This document shows positions 9,362 through 18,010 of a stretch of 64,000 nt of DNA, in pieces (position 1 is the stretch's first letter; the number at the start of each line of letters is the position of its first letter). This DNA comes from Candidatus Zixiibacteriota bacterium (GTDB taxonomy: Bacteria; Zixibacteria; MSB-5A5; GN15; FEB-12): the NCBI GenBank assembly GCA_035380245.1, contig DAOSXA010000003.1:496001-560000 (forward strand), written 5' to 3'. A program made the position numbers and the translations under genes. The notes under the pieces are model-generated. The model was not told where the DNA came from and ran no database searches. It saw only the letters and a program-made list of their open reading frames with translations.

Positions 9362-10960
9362 ATGATGGGAGACCATATTCTTACATTAATCACCTTCCTG
9401 CCGACTATCGGTGTGTTGTTGTTGCTTCTGGTGCCTAAAGAGCGCTTCGACACCATAAGATCGGTAAGCCTGATAGTATCGTTTGTCACCATGCTGTTGT
9501 CGTTCCTGCTCTGGGGGATGTTCGACCCGATGGGTAACGGCATGCAGTTCGAGATCGATCAGCCCTGGATTACCGCTTTTGGAATCCAGTATCATCTCGG
9601 CATTGACGGCATTTCACTGTTGTTGATCCTGTTGACCACGATTCTTTCCGTGCTGGCTATTCTCGCTTCTTGGAAGTCGATCCAGAAAGGAGTGAAGGGA
9701 TACTTTGTCTCAATGCTTCTTCTGGAAACCGGTATGCTCGGTGTCTTCTGTGCCTTGGACTTGTTCATGTTCTACGTGTTCTGGGAAGTCATGCTGGTAC
9801 CGATGTATTTCCTCATCGGTGTCTGGGGCGGACCGAAACGAGTCTATGCCGCGATCAAGTTCGTTTTGTTCACGATGTTCGGATCGCTGCTCATGCTGGT
9901 TGCGCTGATCTACCTGATGTTCCAGTATCAGGCTTATGCGGGAGTTTTCTCGCTCGATATGGTGAAACTGGCCGAGATGCCGCTGGCGCACAACGTGCAG
10001 CTTTATTTGTTCGGAGCGTTCGCCCTGGCCTTTGCCATCAAGGTACCTCTCTGGCCGTTGCACACATGGTTGCCTGACGCACACGTACAGGCTCCGACGG
10101 CCGGTTCGGTTATTCTGGCGGGTGTGTTGCTCAAAATGGGTACCTACGGTTTTATCCGGATTTGTCTGCCGATGTTCCCGGAGGCAACCCTTGTTTATAT
10201 GCCGTATATCAGCGTGCTGGCATTGATCGCGATTATCTACGGAGCGCTGGTGGCCATGGTCCAGAAGGATGTCAAATCGCTGGTGGCGTTTTCATCGGTG
10301 TCCCACATGGGTTTCGTTATGCTGGGAATGTTCGCTCTTAATATGCAGGGACTACAGGGATCGGTTCTGCAAATGATCAACCACGGTGTTTCGACCGGCG
10401 CCCTGTTCCTTGTGGTAGGTATGATTTACGACCGTCGTCATACACGTTTGATTTCTGATTTCGGCGGCCTGGCCAAAGTTATGCCGGTGTTCTCGGCCAT
10501 ATTCATGATAGTCACGCTTTCGTCGATAGGCCTTCCGTTCACGAATGGTTTCGTCGGCGAGTTTCTGATATTACTAGGTACGTTCGATTCCAACACGGTC
10601 TATGGTGTTATAGCAGCTTCAGGTGTAATTCTGTCCGCCTGCTATATGCTCTGGATGTACCAGCGGGTGATCTTCGGCAAGGTGACCAATCCGGAAAACG
10701 AGAAGCTCAAGGATCTGGACTGGCGTGAGAAAATTATCCTGATCCCGCTGCTTATTCTGATCTTCTGGATTGGAATCTATCCGTCACCCTTCCTGGAGCG
10801 GATGAAGCCGGCGTTGGAAAAGGTCATGATGCAGGTTGATCAGGCTCGAACCGCACAGGCCCCGTCGGGAGCTCAGGATACCCGGGTATTCGTTGCAGAT
10901 GAGGGCTCGGCTGAACTTCATGAATGCAGCTTGAGCAAGGGGGGGCCGTGCCTGAAGTAA
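9362..10960 (+). CDS. nuoM: NADH-quinone oxidoreductase subunit M (antiporter-like proton pump)
   Basis: 532 residues, about 14 membrane helices, starting at the first base after the nuoL stop. Conserved motifs are FYVFWEVMLVPMYFLIGVWG (TM5 Glu), AFAIKVPLWPLHTWLPDAHV with the pumping Lys, and VAFSSVSHMGFVMLG. The C-terminus has an extra soluble tail of about 30 residues after the last helix, ending in a cysteine-containing stretch (HECSLSKGGPCLK) next to a run of seven G at 10939-10945. The tail is unusual but the frame is otherwise intact. Confidence 0.96.
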   Translation: MMGDHILTLITFLPTIGVLLLLLVPKERFDTIRSVSLIVSFVTMLLSFLLWGMFDPMGNGMQFEIDQPWITAFGIQYHLGIDGISLLLILLTTILSVLAILASWKSIQKGVKGYFVSMLLLETGMLGVFCALDLFMFYVFWEVMLVPMYFLIGVWGGPKRVYAAIKFVLFTMFGSLLMLVALIYLMFQYQAYAGVFSLDMVKLAEMPLAHNVQLYLFGAFALAFAIKVPLWPLHTWLPDAHVQAPTAGSVILAGVLLKMGTYGFIRICLPMFPEATLVYMPYISVLALIAIIYGALVAMVQKDVKSLVAFSSVSHMGFVMLGMFALNMQGLQGSVLQMINHGVSTGALFLVVGMIYDRRHTRLISDFGGLAKVMPVFSAIFMIVTLSSIGLPFTNGFVGEFLILLGTFDSNTVYGVIAASGVILSACYMLWMYQRVIFGKVTNPENEKLKDLDWREKIILIPLLILIFWIGIYPSPFLERMKPALEKVMMQVDQARTAQAPSGAQDTRVFVADEGSAELHECSLSKGGPCLK

Positions 10961-11043
10961 TGATCGAATTGCGGTTGGCTTCGGAAGTAGTTGAGGCTTA
11001 TGAGGCATGGCGGGATATACCGTCATGGATGGAACAGATATGA
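10924..11043 (+). other. possible small reading frame between nuoM and nuoN (39 codons or fewer)
   Basis: A short frame runs from ATG 10924 to TGA 11041-11043. Two internal starts are possible: GTG 10948, which has AAGG about seven bases upstream, or ATG 10960, which overlaps the nuoM stop as TAATG. The shared C-terminal part reads VVEAYEAWRDIPSWMEQI. Its stop overlaps the preferred nuoN start (ATGA at 11040). The arrangement would couple nuoM and nuoN translation. I do not recognise the peptide; it may be only a coupling leader, or chance. Confidence 0.25.
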
Positions 11044-12488
11044 TAGACTTTACCTCGGCATCGATTAGCTTTGACATGCTCTACCCGGAAATCAGTCTCC
11101 TGGTAGCGGCGTTCGTGATCCTTCTGATTTCGTTTTCTCGTCAATTGGGTCGCGCTGCCGGAGTCATTGCGATGGTCGGCATTATCGTCTCCATGCTGCT
11201 CGCGCTGGGTGAGTGGGGGCATCAAACCTCGGGATTCTTCGGCATGGTCACCTGCGATAACTTCGGCGCAGCATTCAAGGTTATCTTTAACGGTATTGCC
11301 GCTCTGGCTCTGCTTATTTCGATTCGCTACTTTCACGAGAAAAAAATCGCTCGCCCCGAGTTTTACGCCCTGTTGCTGATCTCCACGGTCGGAATGATGG
11401 TCATGGCCAATACCACGGATCTGATCGTCATGTTCGTCGGTCTTGAGATAATGTCCGTTCCGCTTTATGTGATGGCCGGATTTGCGCGACGTTCACTGGA
11501 ATCGAATGAAGCCGGTATCAAGTATTTCTTGATGGGCGCTTTTGCCAGTGGCTTCCTTCTGCTGGGTATCGCCTTCATCTTCGGAGCGTCCGGGACCACC
11601 GATCTGAGACGCATCGTAGCCGACTTCTCGTTTATCGTGTCCAATTATCCACTGTACATGTATTCGGGAGTCGGGTTAGTGTTGATCGGATTCGGCTTCA
11701 AGGTCGGCGCCGTGCCGTTCCACAGTTGGATTCCGGATGTCTATCAGGGGGCTCCTACGCCGGTGACCGCGTTCTTTTCGGTTGGTCCGAAAGCTGCCGG
11801 TTTTGCCGTAATGATGAGAATTTTCCTGTACGGTTTCGACCAGATGCAGGTTCTTTCGATGCTCTTCTGGATTTTATCGGTGCTGACCATGACCGTTGGA
11901 AACGTGTTCGCCCTGCGTCAGGAGAATGTCAAGCGGATGCTGGCTTATTCCTCGATTTCCCATGCCGGTTACATTATGGTGGCGCTGGCGGTTGGGGGAA
12001 AGGCCTCGATCTCGGCGGCCATGTTCTATTTAATCGGTTATGCGCTGTTCAACACCGGCGCTTTTGCCATTATAACCATGCTTGAGATTCGCCAGGGAAG
12101 TAAGGCTATGATTAGCGAAATAGCCGGTATGGCCAAAGTGCACCCATATCTGAGTGCCGCTCTGGCTTTGTTTATGTTCTCCCTGGCCGGTTTCCCGCCG
12201 ACCGTAGGATTCTTCGGGAAGTTCTATATCTTCTCGGCTGCCGTCAAAGCCGGTTTCATCTGGTTGGCGGTAATCGGTGTGATGAACTCATTCATTTCGG
12301 TTTATTACTATCTCAGAGTTATTAAAGCCGCTTACCTCGATTCACCCGAAGGTAACTTCCTGCCGGTTAAGCTCTCACCGAGCCTGATGCTGGTGGTTGT
12401 CATTGCTGCGCTTGGGACACTGGGGCTCGGTTTCTTCCCCGAGACGGTTATCGAGATTACGCAGCGAGCACTCTTTGCCTTCCTGTAA
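11040..12488 (+). CDS. nuoN: NADH-quinone oxidoreductase subunit N (antiporter-like proton pump)
   Basis: 482 residues from ATG 11040, with about 14 membrane helices. Motifs: FVGLEIMSVPLYVMAGF (TM5 Glu), GFKVGAVPFHSWIPDVYQGA with the pumping Lys, and MLAYSSISHAGYIMVAL. An upstream in-frame ATG at 11007 would add 11 residues (MAGYTVMDGTD). The 11040 start is preferred because it gives a normal N-terminus (MIDFTSASISFDMLYPEISL) and overlaps the stop of a short preceding frame. It is the last gene of the nuo operon and is followed directly by a terminator. Confidence 0.95.
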   Translation: MIDFTSASISFDMLYPEISLLVAAFVILLISFSRQLGRAAGVIAMVGIIVSMLLALGEWGHQTSGFFGMVTCDNFGAAFKVIFNGIAALALLISIRYFHEKKIARPEFYALLLISTVGMMVMANTTDLIVMFVGLEIMSVPLYVMAGFARRSLESNEAGIKYFLMGAFASGFLLLGIAFIFGASGTTDLRRIVADFSFIVSNYPLYMYSGVGLVLIGFGFKVGAVPFHSWIPDVYQGAPTPVTAFFSVGPKAAGFAVMMRIFLYGFDQMQVLSMLFWILSVLTMTVGNVFALRQENVKRMLAYSSISHAGYIMVALAVGGKASISAAMFYLIGYALFNTGAFAIITMLEIRQGSKAMISEIAGMAKVHPYLSAALALFMFSLAGFPPTVGFFGKFYIFSAAVKAGFIWLAVIGVMNSFISVYYYLRVIKAAYLDSPEGNFLPVKLSPSLMLVVVIAALGTLGLGFFPETVIEITQRALFAFL

Positions 12489-12508
12489 TTTTCGAAGGCA
12501 GAAAATCA

Positions 12509-12545
12509 AAAAAAACCGGTGGTTGTCACGATCACCGGTTTTTCT
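12509..12545. terminator. bidirectional rho-independent terminator after nuoN
   Basis: The arms AACCGGTG and CACCGGTT enclose an 11-base loop and are flanked by A7 on the left and T6 on the right. The U-tract works for the nuo operon (+), and the A-tract gives a U-tract for the convergent subtilase gene (-). Confidence 0.9.
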
Positions 12546-12568
12546 TATTGGTCTCGGATTGAACCGGT

Positions 12569-15304
12569 CTATTGGGACATCCAGAATTTGCAAGGCTCCG
12601 GTCCGCTGTTGAACATATAGTTTACGAGGTATACCAGGTCGCTGATATCCGGTCCGCCGCCGCTGCAGTTCATGTCGGCGGCTTCCATGGGAATCGGTTC
12701 CAGTCCGCCCTGGAACATGTAGGAGACCAGGTACACAAGGTCACTGATGTCGATGCTTGCCTCGCCGTTGACGTTGCCGGCCATTACCAGTTCCTGACCG
12801 GCCCATTTGAAGCGGATAACCTGTCCCGTATTGACACCGGTATAACTCTCGCCTACAGCGGTTTTATAATTTAACGCCGCACAGCCCTCAGTGCCGATAC
12901 CCACCGCCACCGTACTGCTGATGCTGCTGATTCCGACATCGTTGTATTGGAAGAATATCTCGCCGAATCTGGTTAGGATTATTTCGAAGTTAATGGTCGT
13001 ATCGCCGGAATCGTAAAAGCTGCCCGGATGATACCATTCAATTACCATCTTATCGTATCCCGGCGGATTGTAGAGATAGACGCCCGCTTCCGGATTGACC
13101 TCATCGTCGATGATCAGGTCACCGTAGAACGGGGCTACAACCGTAGCGTAAGGGGCTCCGGGAATGTCAATACTCGAGAAGTAACCGCTGACGTTGATGT
13201 TGGTGTCGGTAAATGAAATGGCTCCGTTCACACCGATGAAGAAACGAACGAAACTGGTATCGTAAAACGGGAAAGCGAAACCGATATTACGCGGTCCGGC
13301 TGAGCCGTCGTCGAGCGGATCTGCAAAGCCCGGATTGTAAAATGAGCTGTTATTGATTTTGGCCCCGAGTGTTTTAGCTGATATCCAGTCGAAAACCGGA
13401 CCGTTGGGATCATCAGAACTAATGACATCGTAAGTCAGATCGTTACAAGGCACCGTAAGGTAAACCGGTACATTAGTAATGGAATCTAATGGTAGCCCGG
13501 AGGTTCCCCATTGTATCTCAAGTAATCCTTTATAGCGCTCCAGCCGGTTTTCTACCTGGGTAGCATCCAACTCAACCAATATCTCAATAGAATCCGCTGC
13601 TGCGATTACCCCTGAAGAGGGACTGGCGCTTAACCATTCCGCCGGATCCTTTACGTCCAGAGTGTCCTGAGTTGTAATCTCAAAGTCCAAGGCATTGGTT
13701 ATGGACCGGTTATACAACCAAAGTGATATATCGGCCACGGTACTGTCGTCGATCAAGGTGTCGATTAAAATCGGGTTGGTATACAGCGAAGGAGGCGGCG
13801 ACAGGGCTGGGATCGCTGCGGCGAGATTGGGACGTGGTCCTATATGGGCCGTAGTATCACCGGCCTGAGTCGTACCGGTTTGGACCAGGATGGAACGGAT
13901 CATATCCGAGGTCAGATTAACGCCATAGTTCGCCTTGTAATAACCCTGAAGACAGACAGAAGCGCCGGTTACTATCGGCGAGGCCGAGGAGGTACCACTG
14001 AAGGAAGAAGTGTAATACTGATTTATATCATCATTGCCGTCGAATAGAGAACCGTATCCGGTGGAGTAAACACCTGATCCGTAACCCTGCAGGTTAACTC
14101 TTTCACCGTAATTCGAAAAAGATTGTCGGATTCGATCTTGCCCTGAAGCCGGGGGATAACCGGCGCCAACGATGATGGCGTGGGAGTTGCGGTAGGTCGT
14201 GTCGAATACCTGTTCGTAGATTACATCATCGAAATCCTCCGCCCCGTTACCGGCGGCCTCGACAACCACGATTCCCTTAGCCCAGGCATATTGAATAGCG
14301 TCGAAATTAGCTTGCCAGTATTCCATGCAGATATAACCAAGTTGATCCAGGCGAGCAGTGAAATCATAGCGCGGCCCGGGGGCATGCAGCTCGATCAGAA
14401 TATGGTCGCCCGGTTCCAGGTTATCGATTGCCGTGTACAAGGCCTCGGCCGTTGACTGCACTGTCACTGAAACCATCCCCACATCGGCGCCGGGGCAGAT
14501 ACCGGTCATGCCATAACCGTTGTCTCCCGCGACCATCTCACCAAGCACGGCCGTTCCGTGGTGACCGGTTGTTCCACCACCCGGGTACGAGCCGATTACG
14601 CCTCCCAGAGCTTTTTCCAGATCTTCGTGAGTGGTTTGCCAGTTGTTTTCAATGTCGATAATTTTTACGCCGGAGCCGTTCCCGCCCGGTAAAGTATTGG
14701 CATAGTCGGCATCGACACCGTCAGGGGCTGCCTCACGGTAATCCTGGTCGGCATGATAGTCGGGAGTGGGAGGATCAATATCCTCTGCTTCTTCCGGTTG
14801 CGGTTGGAAGTAGGCGATCTCAACGATATCCAAAGCGTTGAGTCGATTAATAAGCCCTGCCGCCTCGTTCGGATCGGTCACATCTATACGGTAATAGCCG
14901 TTAAGATCGGCCAGCTCATACCCGGTTTTGTACTGAAGGGCATCGCGCTGCCGGTCAAGCCTGGTTTCATCCTGATCGGCAAACAGACGCCGAAGGCGTT
15001 TGTCCATGTAGGGAGACAGGATATCAACTGCGCCGGCAGGGGAGGTGTCTCCCAGTGCTATCATCCGGCTGTTTCTCAGTCTCACTGCGGCGTCGTCCTT
15101 GAACTTCACTACCACGTGCGAGATATTGACGTTCGGTCCGATGGCGACATTAGTCGGTTTTTGTGCCGGTACTCGTTCGATAAAAGGGTACTGAGCGGCG
15201 ATTGTATCATTCGTTCGGGTTTGGGCGGTCATGATCGAGGTCAGGACTAATATGACGGTTATCCCGCCAATGAGCAGGAAGGGGATCGCGGATCTGACTT
15301 TCAT
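12569..15304 (-). CDS. secreted subtilisin-family (S8) serine protease with C-terminal dockerin-like domain
   Basis: 911 residues from ATG 15304, which has GGAG six bases upstream. A hydrophobic signal segment (AIPFLLIGGITVILVLTSIM) is followed by an inhibitor-I9-like propeptide to about residue 165. The catalytic domain has Asp near 217 (VKIIDIE), His near 249 (GHHGTAVLGEM), the oxyanion Asn near 353 (EAAGNG) and Ser near 439 (GTSSASP). A beta-rich region of about 350 residues follows. The end has two dockerin-like repeats (NVNGEASIDISDLVYLV and CSGGGPDISDLVYLV). The Asp is followed by IE rather than the usual SGV/TGI, a divergence in the D-motif. It is probably exported; the tail may bind calcium or anchor the protein. 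The gene lies downstream of purF but is probably transcribed separately. Confidence 0.9.
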   Translation of the reverse strand: MKVRSAIPFLLIGGITVILVLTSIMTAQTRTNDTIAAQYPFIERVPAQKPTNVAIGPNVNISHVVVKFKDDAAVRLRNSRMIALGDTSPAGAVDILSPYMDKRLRRLFADQDETRLDRQRDALQYKTGYELADLNGYYRIDVTDPNEAAGLINRLNALDIVEIAYFQPQPEEAEDIDPPTPDYHADQDYREAAPDGVDADYANTLPGGNGSGVKIIDIENNWQTTHEDLEKALGGVIGSYPGGGTTGHHGTAVLGEMVAGDNGYGMTGICPGADVGMVSVTVQSTAEALYTAIDNLEPGDHILIELHAPGPRYDFTARLDQLGYICMEYWQANFDAIQYAWAKGIVVVEAAGNGAEDFDDVIYEQVFDTTYRNSHAIIVGAGYPPASGQDRIRQSFSNYGERVNLQGYGSGVYSTGYGSLFDGNDDINQYYTSSFSGTSSASPIVTGASVCLQGYYKANYGVNLTSDMIRSILVQTGTTQAGDTTAHIGPRPNLAAAIPALSPPPSLYTNPILIDTLIDDSTVADISLWLYNRSITNALDFEITTQDTLDVKDPAEWLSASPSSGVIAAADSIEILVELDATQVENRLERYKGLLEIQWGTSGLPLDSITNVPVYLTVPCNDLTYDVISSDDPNGPVFDWISAKTLGAKINNSSFYNPGFADPLDDGSAGPRNIGFAFPFYDTSFVRFFIGVNGAISFTDTNINVSGYFSSIDIPGAPYATVVAPFYGDLIIDDEVNPEAGVYLYNPPGYDKMVIEWYHPGSFYDSGDTTINFEIILTRFGEIFFQYNDVGISSISSTVAVGIGTEGCAALNYKTAVGESYTGVNTGQVIRFKWAGQELVMAGNVNGEASIDISDLVYLVSYMFQGGLEPIPMEAADMNCSGGGPDISDLVYLVNYMFNSGPEPCKFWMSQ

Positions 15305-15484
15305 TTTAGCTCCGAGCATGTTGCAGTATGGCGATGGTGGGGCGAATCCGAACTGGAATCCGGCTCCATCATAAATATAACCTTAAACGGTTATAAGGCA
15401 AAAACTGTTTTACCGAACGCAAAAACGCCTGTCTGTCAGGTTATCGGCAGGATAAAGGGCCGGATCAAGCTTGGAGAGGTCGAA

Positions 15485-16900
15485 TTAAACCTTTTGCAAC
15501 TTATGCTCGTGGCAGTGCTTTCCGTTTATTTCCGACGGCTTAACCGGATAATCACCGGAGAAGCAACTGGAACAGAAAGTCGTGTCCGGTAACGAAGACA
15601 TCGACAGCATTCCCTCAAGCGACAGATATCGCAACGAGTCCGCTCCGAGGTACTTTTCGATTTCCTCGACCGACTGTCGTGAAGCGATCAGTTCTTCTTT
15701 CGTCGGCATATCGATGCCGTAGTAGCAGGGGGCGATAATCGGCGGTGATGAAACGCGGAAATGAACCTCTTTGGCGCCGGCTTCACGAATCATCTTGACC
15801 ATTTTCTTGGAGGTTGTTCCGCGCACGATCGAGTCATCGACCACCACCACGCGGCGACCGTTAAGGACGCCCTTAACCGGATTGAATTTGACCTTGACGT
15901 CCAGGTCTCGAATCGCCTGATGGGGATCGATAAAGGAGCGACCGACGTAGTGGTTGCGGATAAGGCCGATCTCGAATTTAATTCCGGATTCCTCGGCGAA
16001 ACCCAGGGTCGCGGTATTGGCGGAGTCGGGGATACCGATGACGATATCGGCTTCGACCGGATGCTCCCGCGCCAACTGGCGTCCCAGACGGCGGCGGATC
16101 TTATCGACGTTTTCGCCAAAAACCTTGGAGTCCGGTCGGGAGAAGTAGATATACTCAAAAATGCAAAAAGCGTGTTTGGTGTGATTCCCGTGCGGGTAAT
16201 ACGATTTCAGTCCCTTGTCCGATATCTCCAGGATCTCGCCCGGTTCGACATCCCGCACGTATTTGGCGCCGATGATATCGAAAGCACAAGTTTCCGAGGC
16301 AACCACCCAGGAGCTACGATACTTGCCCAGGGCGAGAGGACGGAAGCCGTATGGATCGCGGGCCGCAATGACTGAATTCTCTGTCAGGAAAACCAGCGAA
16401 TAGGAACCGCGCACCTGTTTGAGGGCATCGCAAATGCGTTCCACTCTGGTTTTCTTGCGGGAATGAGTGGTGAGATGAAGGATGACCTCGGTGTCGGAGG
16501 TGGTTTGGAAAATCGCTCCCTGGGCGTCCAACTGACTTCTAAGATCGGCCGAGTTGGTGAGATTGCCGTTGTGGGCAATCGCCAGGCAGCGTGACCGGTT
16601 GGTTATCAGAAACGGCTGGATGTTTATCAGTGACGAGGCCCCGGTCGTGGAGTAGCGGGTGTGTCCGATGGCAACGTTGCCGCTGAGTTTATCGAATGTG
16701 GCTTCGCCCGAAAACACTTCCGAGACTTCGCCCATACCCTTGTGCAGGTGAATTGTCCCGTTGTCCGAAGTCACGATTCCGGCTGATTCCTGTCCCCGAT
16801 GTTGAAGGGCGTAGAGTCCGAAATATGTCAGCTTGGATGCCCGGGAATGTCCGTATATCCCAAATACCCCGCAGTTGTCATGTATCATCTCGTCCAGCAC
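15485..16900 (-). CDS. purF: amidophosphoribosyltransferase (glutamine PRPP amidotransferase), iron-sulfur type
   Basis: This enzyme makes 5-phosphoribosylamine from PRPP and glutamine, the first committed step of purine synthesis. The start is GTG 16900, with GGAGG nine bases upstream, giving 471 residues. That places the catalytic Cys at residue 10 after a nine-residue propeptide (MLDEMIHDN), as in the Bacillus-type enzyme, which is cleaved to expose Cys. Later motifs are RYSTTG, the PRPP-loop VVVVDDSIVRGTTS and the cluster-ligand CSSCFSGDYP near the end. A longer upstream extension from 17062 lacks family similarity. A sigma-70 promoter lies at 16932-16960. Confidence 0.95.
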   Translation of the reverse strand: MLDEMIHDNCGVFGIYGHSRASKLTYFGLYALQHRGQESAGIVTSDNGTIHLHKGMGEVSEVFSGEATFDKLSGNVAIGHTRYSTTGASSLINIQPFLITNRSRCLAIAHNGNLTNSADLRSQLDAQGAIFQTTSDTEVILHLTTHSRKKTRVERICDALKQVRGSYSLVFLTENSVIAARDPYGFRPLALGKYRSSWVVASETCAFDIIGAKYVRDVEPGEILEISDKGLKSYYPHGNHTKHAFCIFEYIYFSRPDSKVFGENVDKIRRRLGRQLAREHPVEADIVIGIPDSANTATLGFAEESGIKFEIGLIRNHYVGRSFIDPHQAIRDLDVKVKFNPVKGVLNGRRVVVVDDSIVRGTTSKKMVKMIREAGAKEVHFRVSSPPIIAPCYYGIDMPTKEELIASRQSVEEIEKYLGADSLRYLSLEGMLSMSSLPDTTFCSSCFSGDYPVKPSEINGKHCHEHKLQKV

Positions 16901-16931
16901 GTTGCCGCACCTCCATATGTGAAAAACCAAC

Positions 16932-16960
16932 AATCTATGTTTTTCGGTCGAGCTTGTCAA
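16932..16960 (-). promoter_or_regulatory. sigma-70-type promoter of purF
   Basis: On the minus strand the -35 is TTGACA (perfect), the spacer is 17 bases and the -10 is TAGATT (4 of 6). The predicted transcript starts about 25 bases before the GTG start of purF. Confidence 0.7.
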
Positions 16961-17129
16961 ACATTTGTGTAACAAGCTGCATCCAGTTCTCTTGCGTACT
17001 GCAAGGACTTGCGTTTTGCAATCAAATCTGCTCAGAAATACGCCACAATTATGCTGCCTCAACGGCCGAAAATGCCTATATTACAGGGTCTTTCATGATT
17101 TTACTGCACGGTGAAACGAATCCAGGACC

Positions 17130-17146
17130 AGGGCACTTGATTTGCT
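17130..17146 (+). promoter_or_regulatory. sigma-54-type (-24/-12) promoter upstream of the GAF/H-box gene
   Basis: AGGGCAC-TTGAT-TTGCT fits the sigma-54 pattern, with GG at 17132-17133 and GC at 17144-17145 separated by exactly 10 bases, and with GGCAC and TTGCT both matching. Transcription would start near 17157, about 24 bases before the ATG at 17181. Confidence 0.6.
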
Positions 17147-17180
17147 CAGATAAGTTGTAAATACTTTTTTTCAGACAGCT

Positions 17181-17957
17181 ATGGATAAGAACCAGGACCG
17201 ATTCGAAATACTGCGAGAACTGGCGCTTGGCGGCGCCCAGGCCGAAGATATGGCCTCAGTGGCCAGAATAGCTCTCGGTCAGGCAGCCCGTCTAGTCGGT
17301 CTCAATGCCGCTGCTTTGTTCTTGTTCGACGACAAGATGGAGCCGGTGATTTCGGTCAACCATGCCGTCAATCAAGCTTCCCGAGAAACTCTGGAAAAGC
17401 TCGAATCGGAACTGCTCTCCGATCTGCGTAAGAAACGACAGTTACTTTCAGCTTACATGTCGTTCGGCGGAGAAACGCCGTATCATTCCTTTACGCTGCC
17501 TCTCACGCACGGCGGACGGACTTTCGGGGCCGTTATCGGACTCCAGGAAGGGAAGCGGACGCTTATTGCCGAGGATGGTTTTCTTGAGGCTCTTGCGGCG
17601 TTGTTAGCATTATCGTACGCCGCCGGTGATGTCCCTGAGCTTAAGAAGGCCTCTGAAGAAAGCTACGAAAAATACAAGCTCGAGGGCATTCGCGAGGTGG
17701 CGGTTACGGCCAATCATGAAATCAACGGAATCGTGATGGCTATTATGGGGCATGTCCGATTATTGCTCGATCGTCGCAGCGATCTTGACGATGAACTGGT
17801 GCAGAAACTCAAGACGATCGAGAAATCGGCCGAGAAGATCAGCGATGTAACCTGGGGGTTGTCGCAGATCAAGAAAGTGGATTCGATCAATTACGGGGAC
17901 GGTATCGTCATGCAACGATTACCGAAACGCGAACGGCCGTCCGACCAGGATAAATAA
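17181..17957 (+). CDS. GAF-domain protein with histidine-kinase-like H-box but no ATPase domain
   Basis: 258 residues. Residues 1-155 look like a GAF sensor domain (VGLNAAALFLFDD... and HSFTLPLTHGGRTFGAVIGL). A helical linker follows, then an H-box-like segment near 178 (VAVTANHEINGIVMAIMGHV) and a second helix (LVQKLKTIEKSAEKISDV), as in a HisKA dimerisation domain. The protein ends about 30 residues later, where a HATPase_c domain would normally begin. It could be a phosphotransfer or scaffold partner of a separate ATPase or kinase. The ribosome site is weak. A sigma-54-like promoter lies upstream and a strong terminator directly follows. Confidence 0.75.
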   Translation: MDKNQDRFEILRELALGGAQAEDMASVARIALGQAARLVGLNAAALFLFDDKMEPVISVNHAVNQASRETLEKLESELLSDLRKKRQLLSAYMSFGGETPYHSFTLPLTHGGRTFGAVIGLQEGKRTLIAEDGFLEALAALLALSYAAGDVPELKKASEESYEKYKLEGIREVAVTANHEINGIVMAIMGHVRLLLDRRSDLDDELVQKLKTIEKSAEKISDVTWGLSQIKKVDSINYGDGIVMQRLPKRERPSDQDK

Positions 17958-17986
17958 AGCCGGAACCTTATGGTCCCGGCTTTTTT
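17957..17986. terminator. bidirectional rho-independent terminator
   Basis: Hairpin AAGCCGGAACC / GGTCCCGGCTT with a TTAT loop, followed by T6 on the plus strand. The minus strand has TTTATTTAT after the same hairpin. It separates the GAF/H-box gene from the convergent FAD oxidoreductase. Confidence 0.88.
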
Positions 17987-18010
17987 CATACCAAGTTTTA
18001 TTCGAGCCGA

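Noticed and set aside
10935..10950. A run of seven G near the end of nuoM as a frameshift site
   Set aside because: The frame runs through to a stop only ten residues later with no known conserved C-terminus lost, so I treat the gene as intact.
15305..15484. Hairpin-like sequence between purF and the subtilase as a terminator
   Set aside because: The candidate stems are only four to six base pairs; the T-run is interrupted. I cannot support a terminator call, although the two genes probably do not share a transcript.
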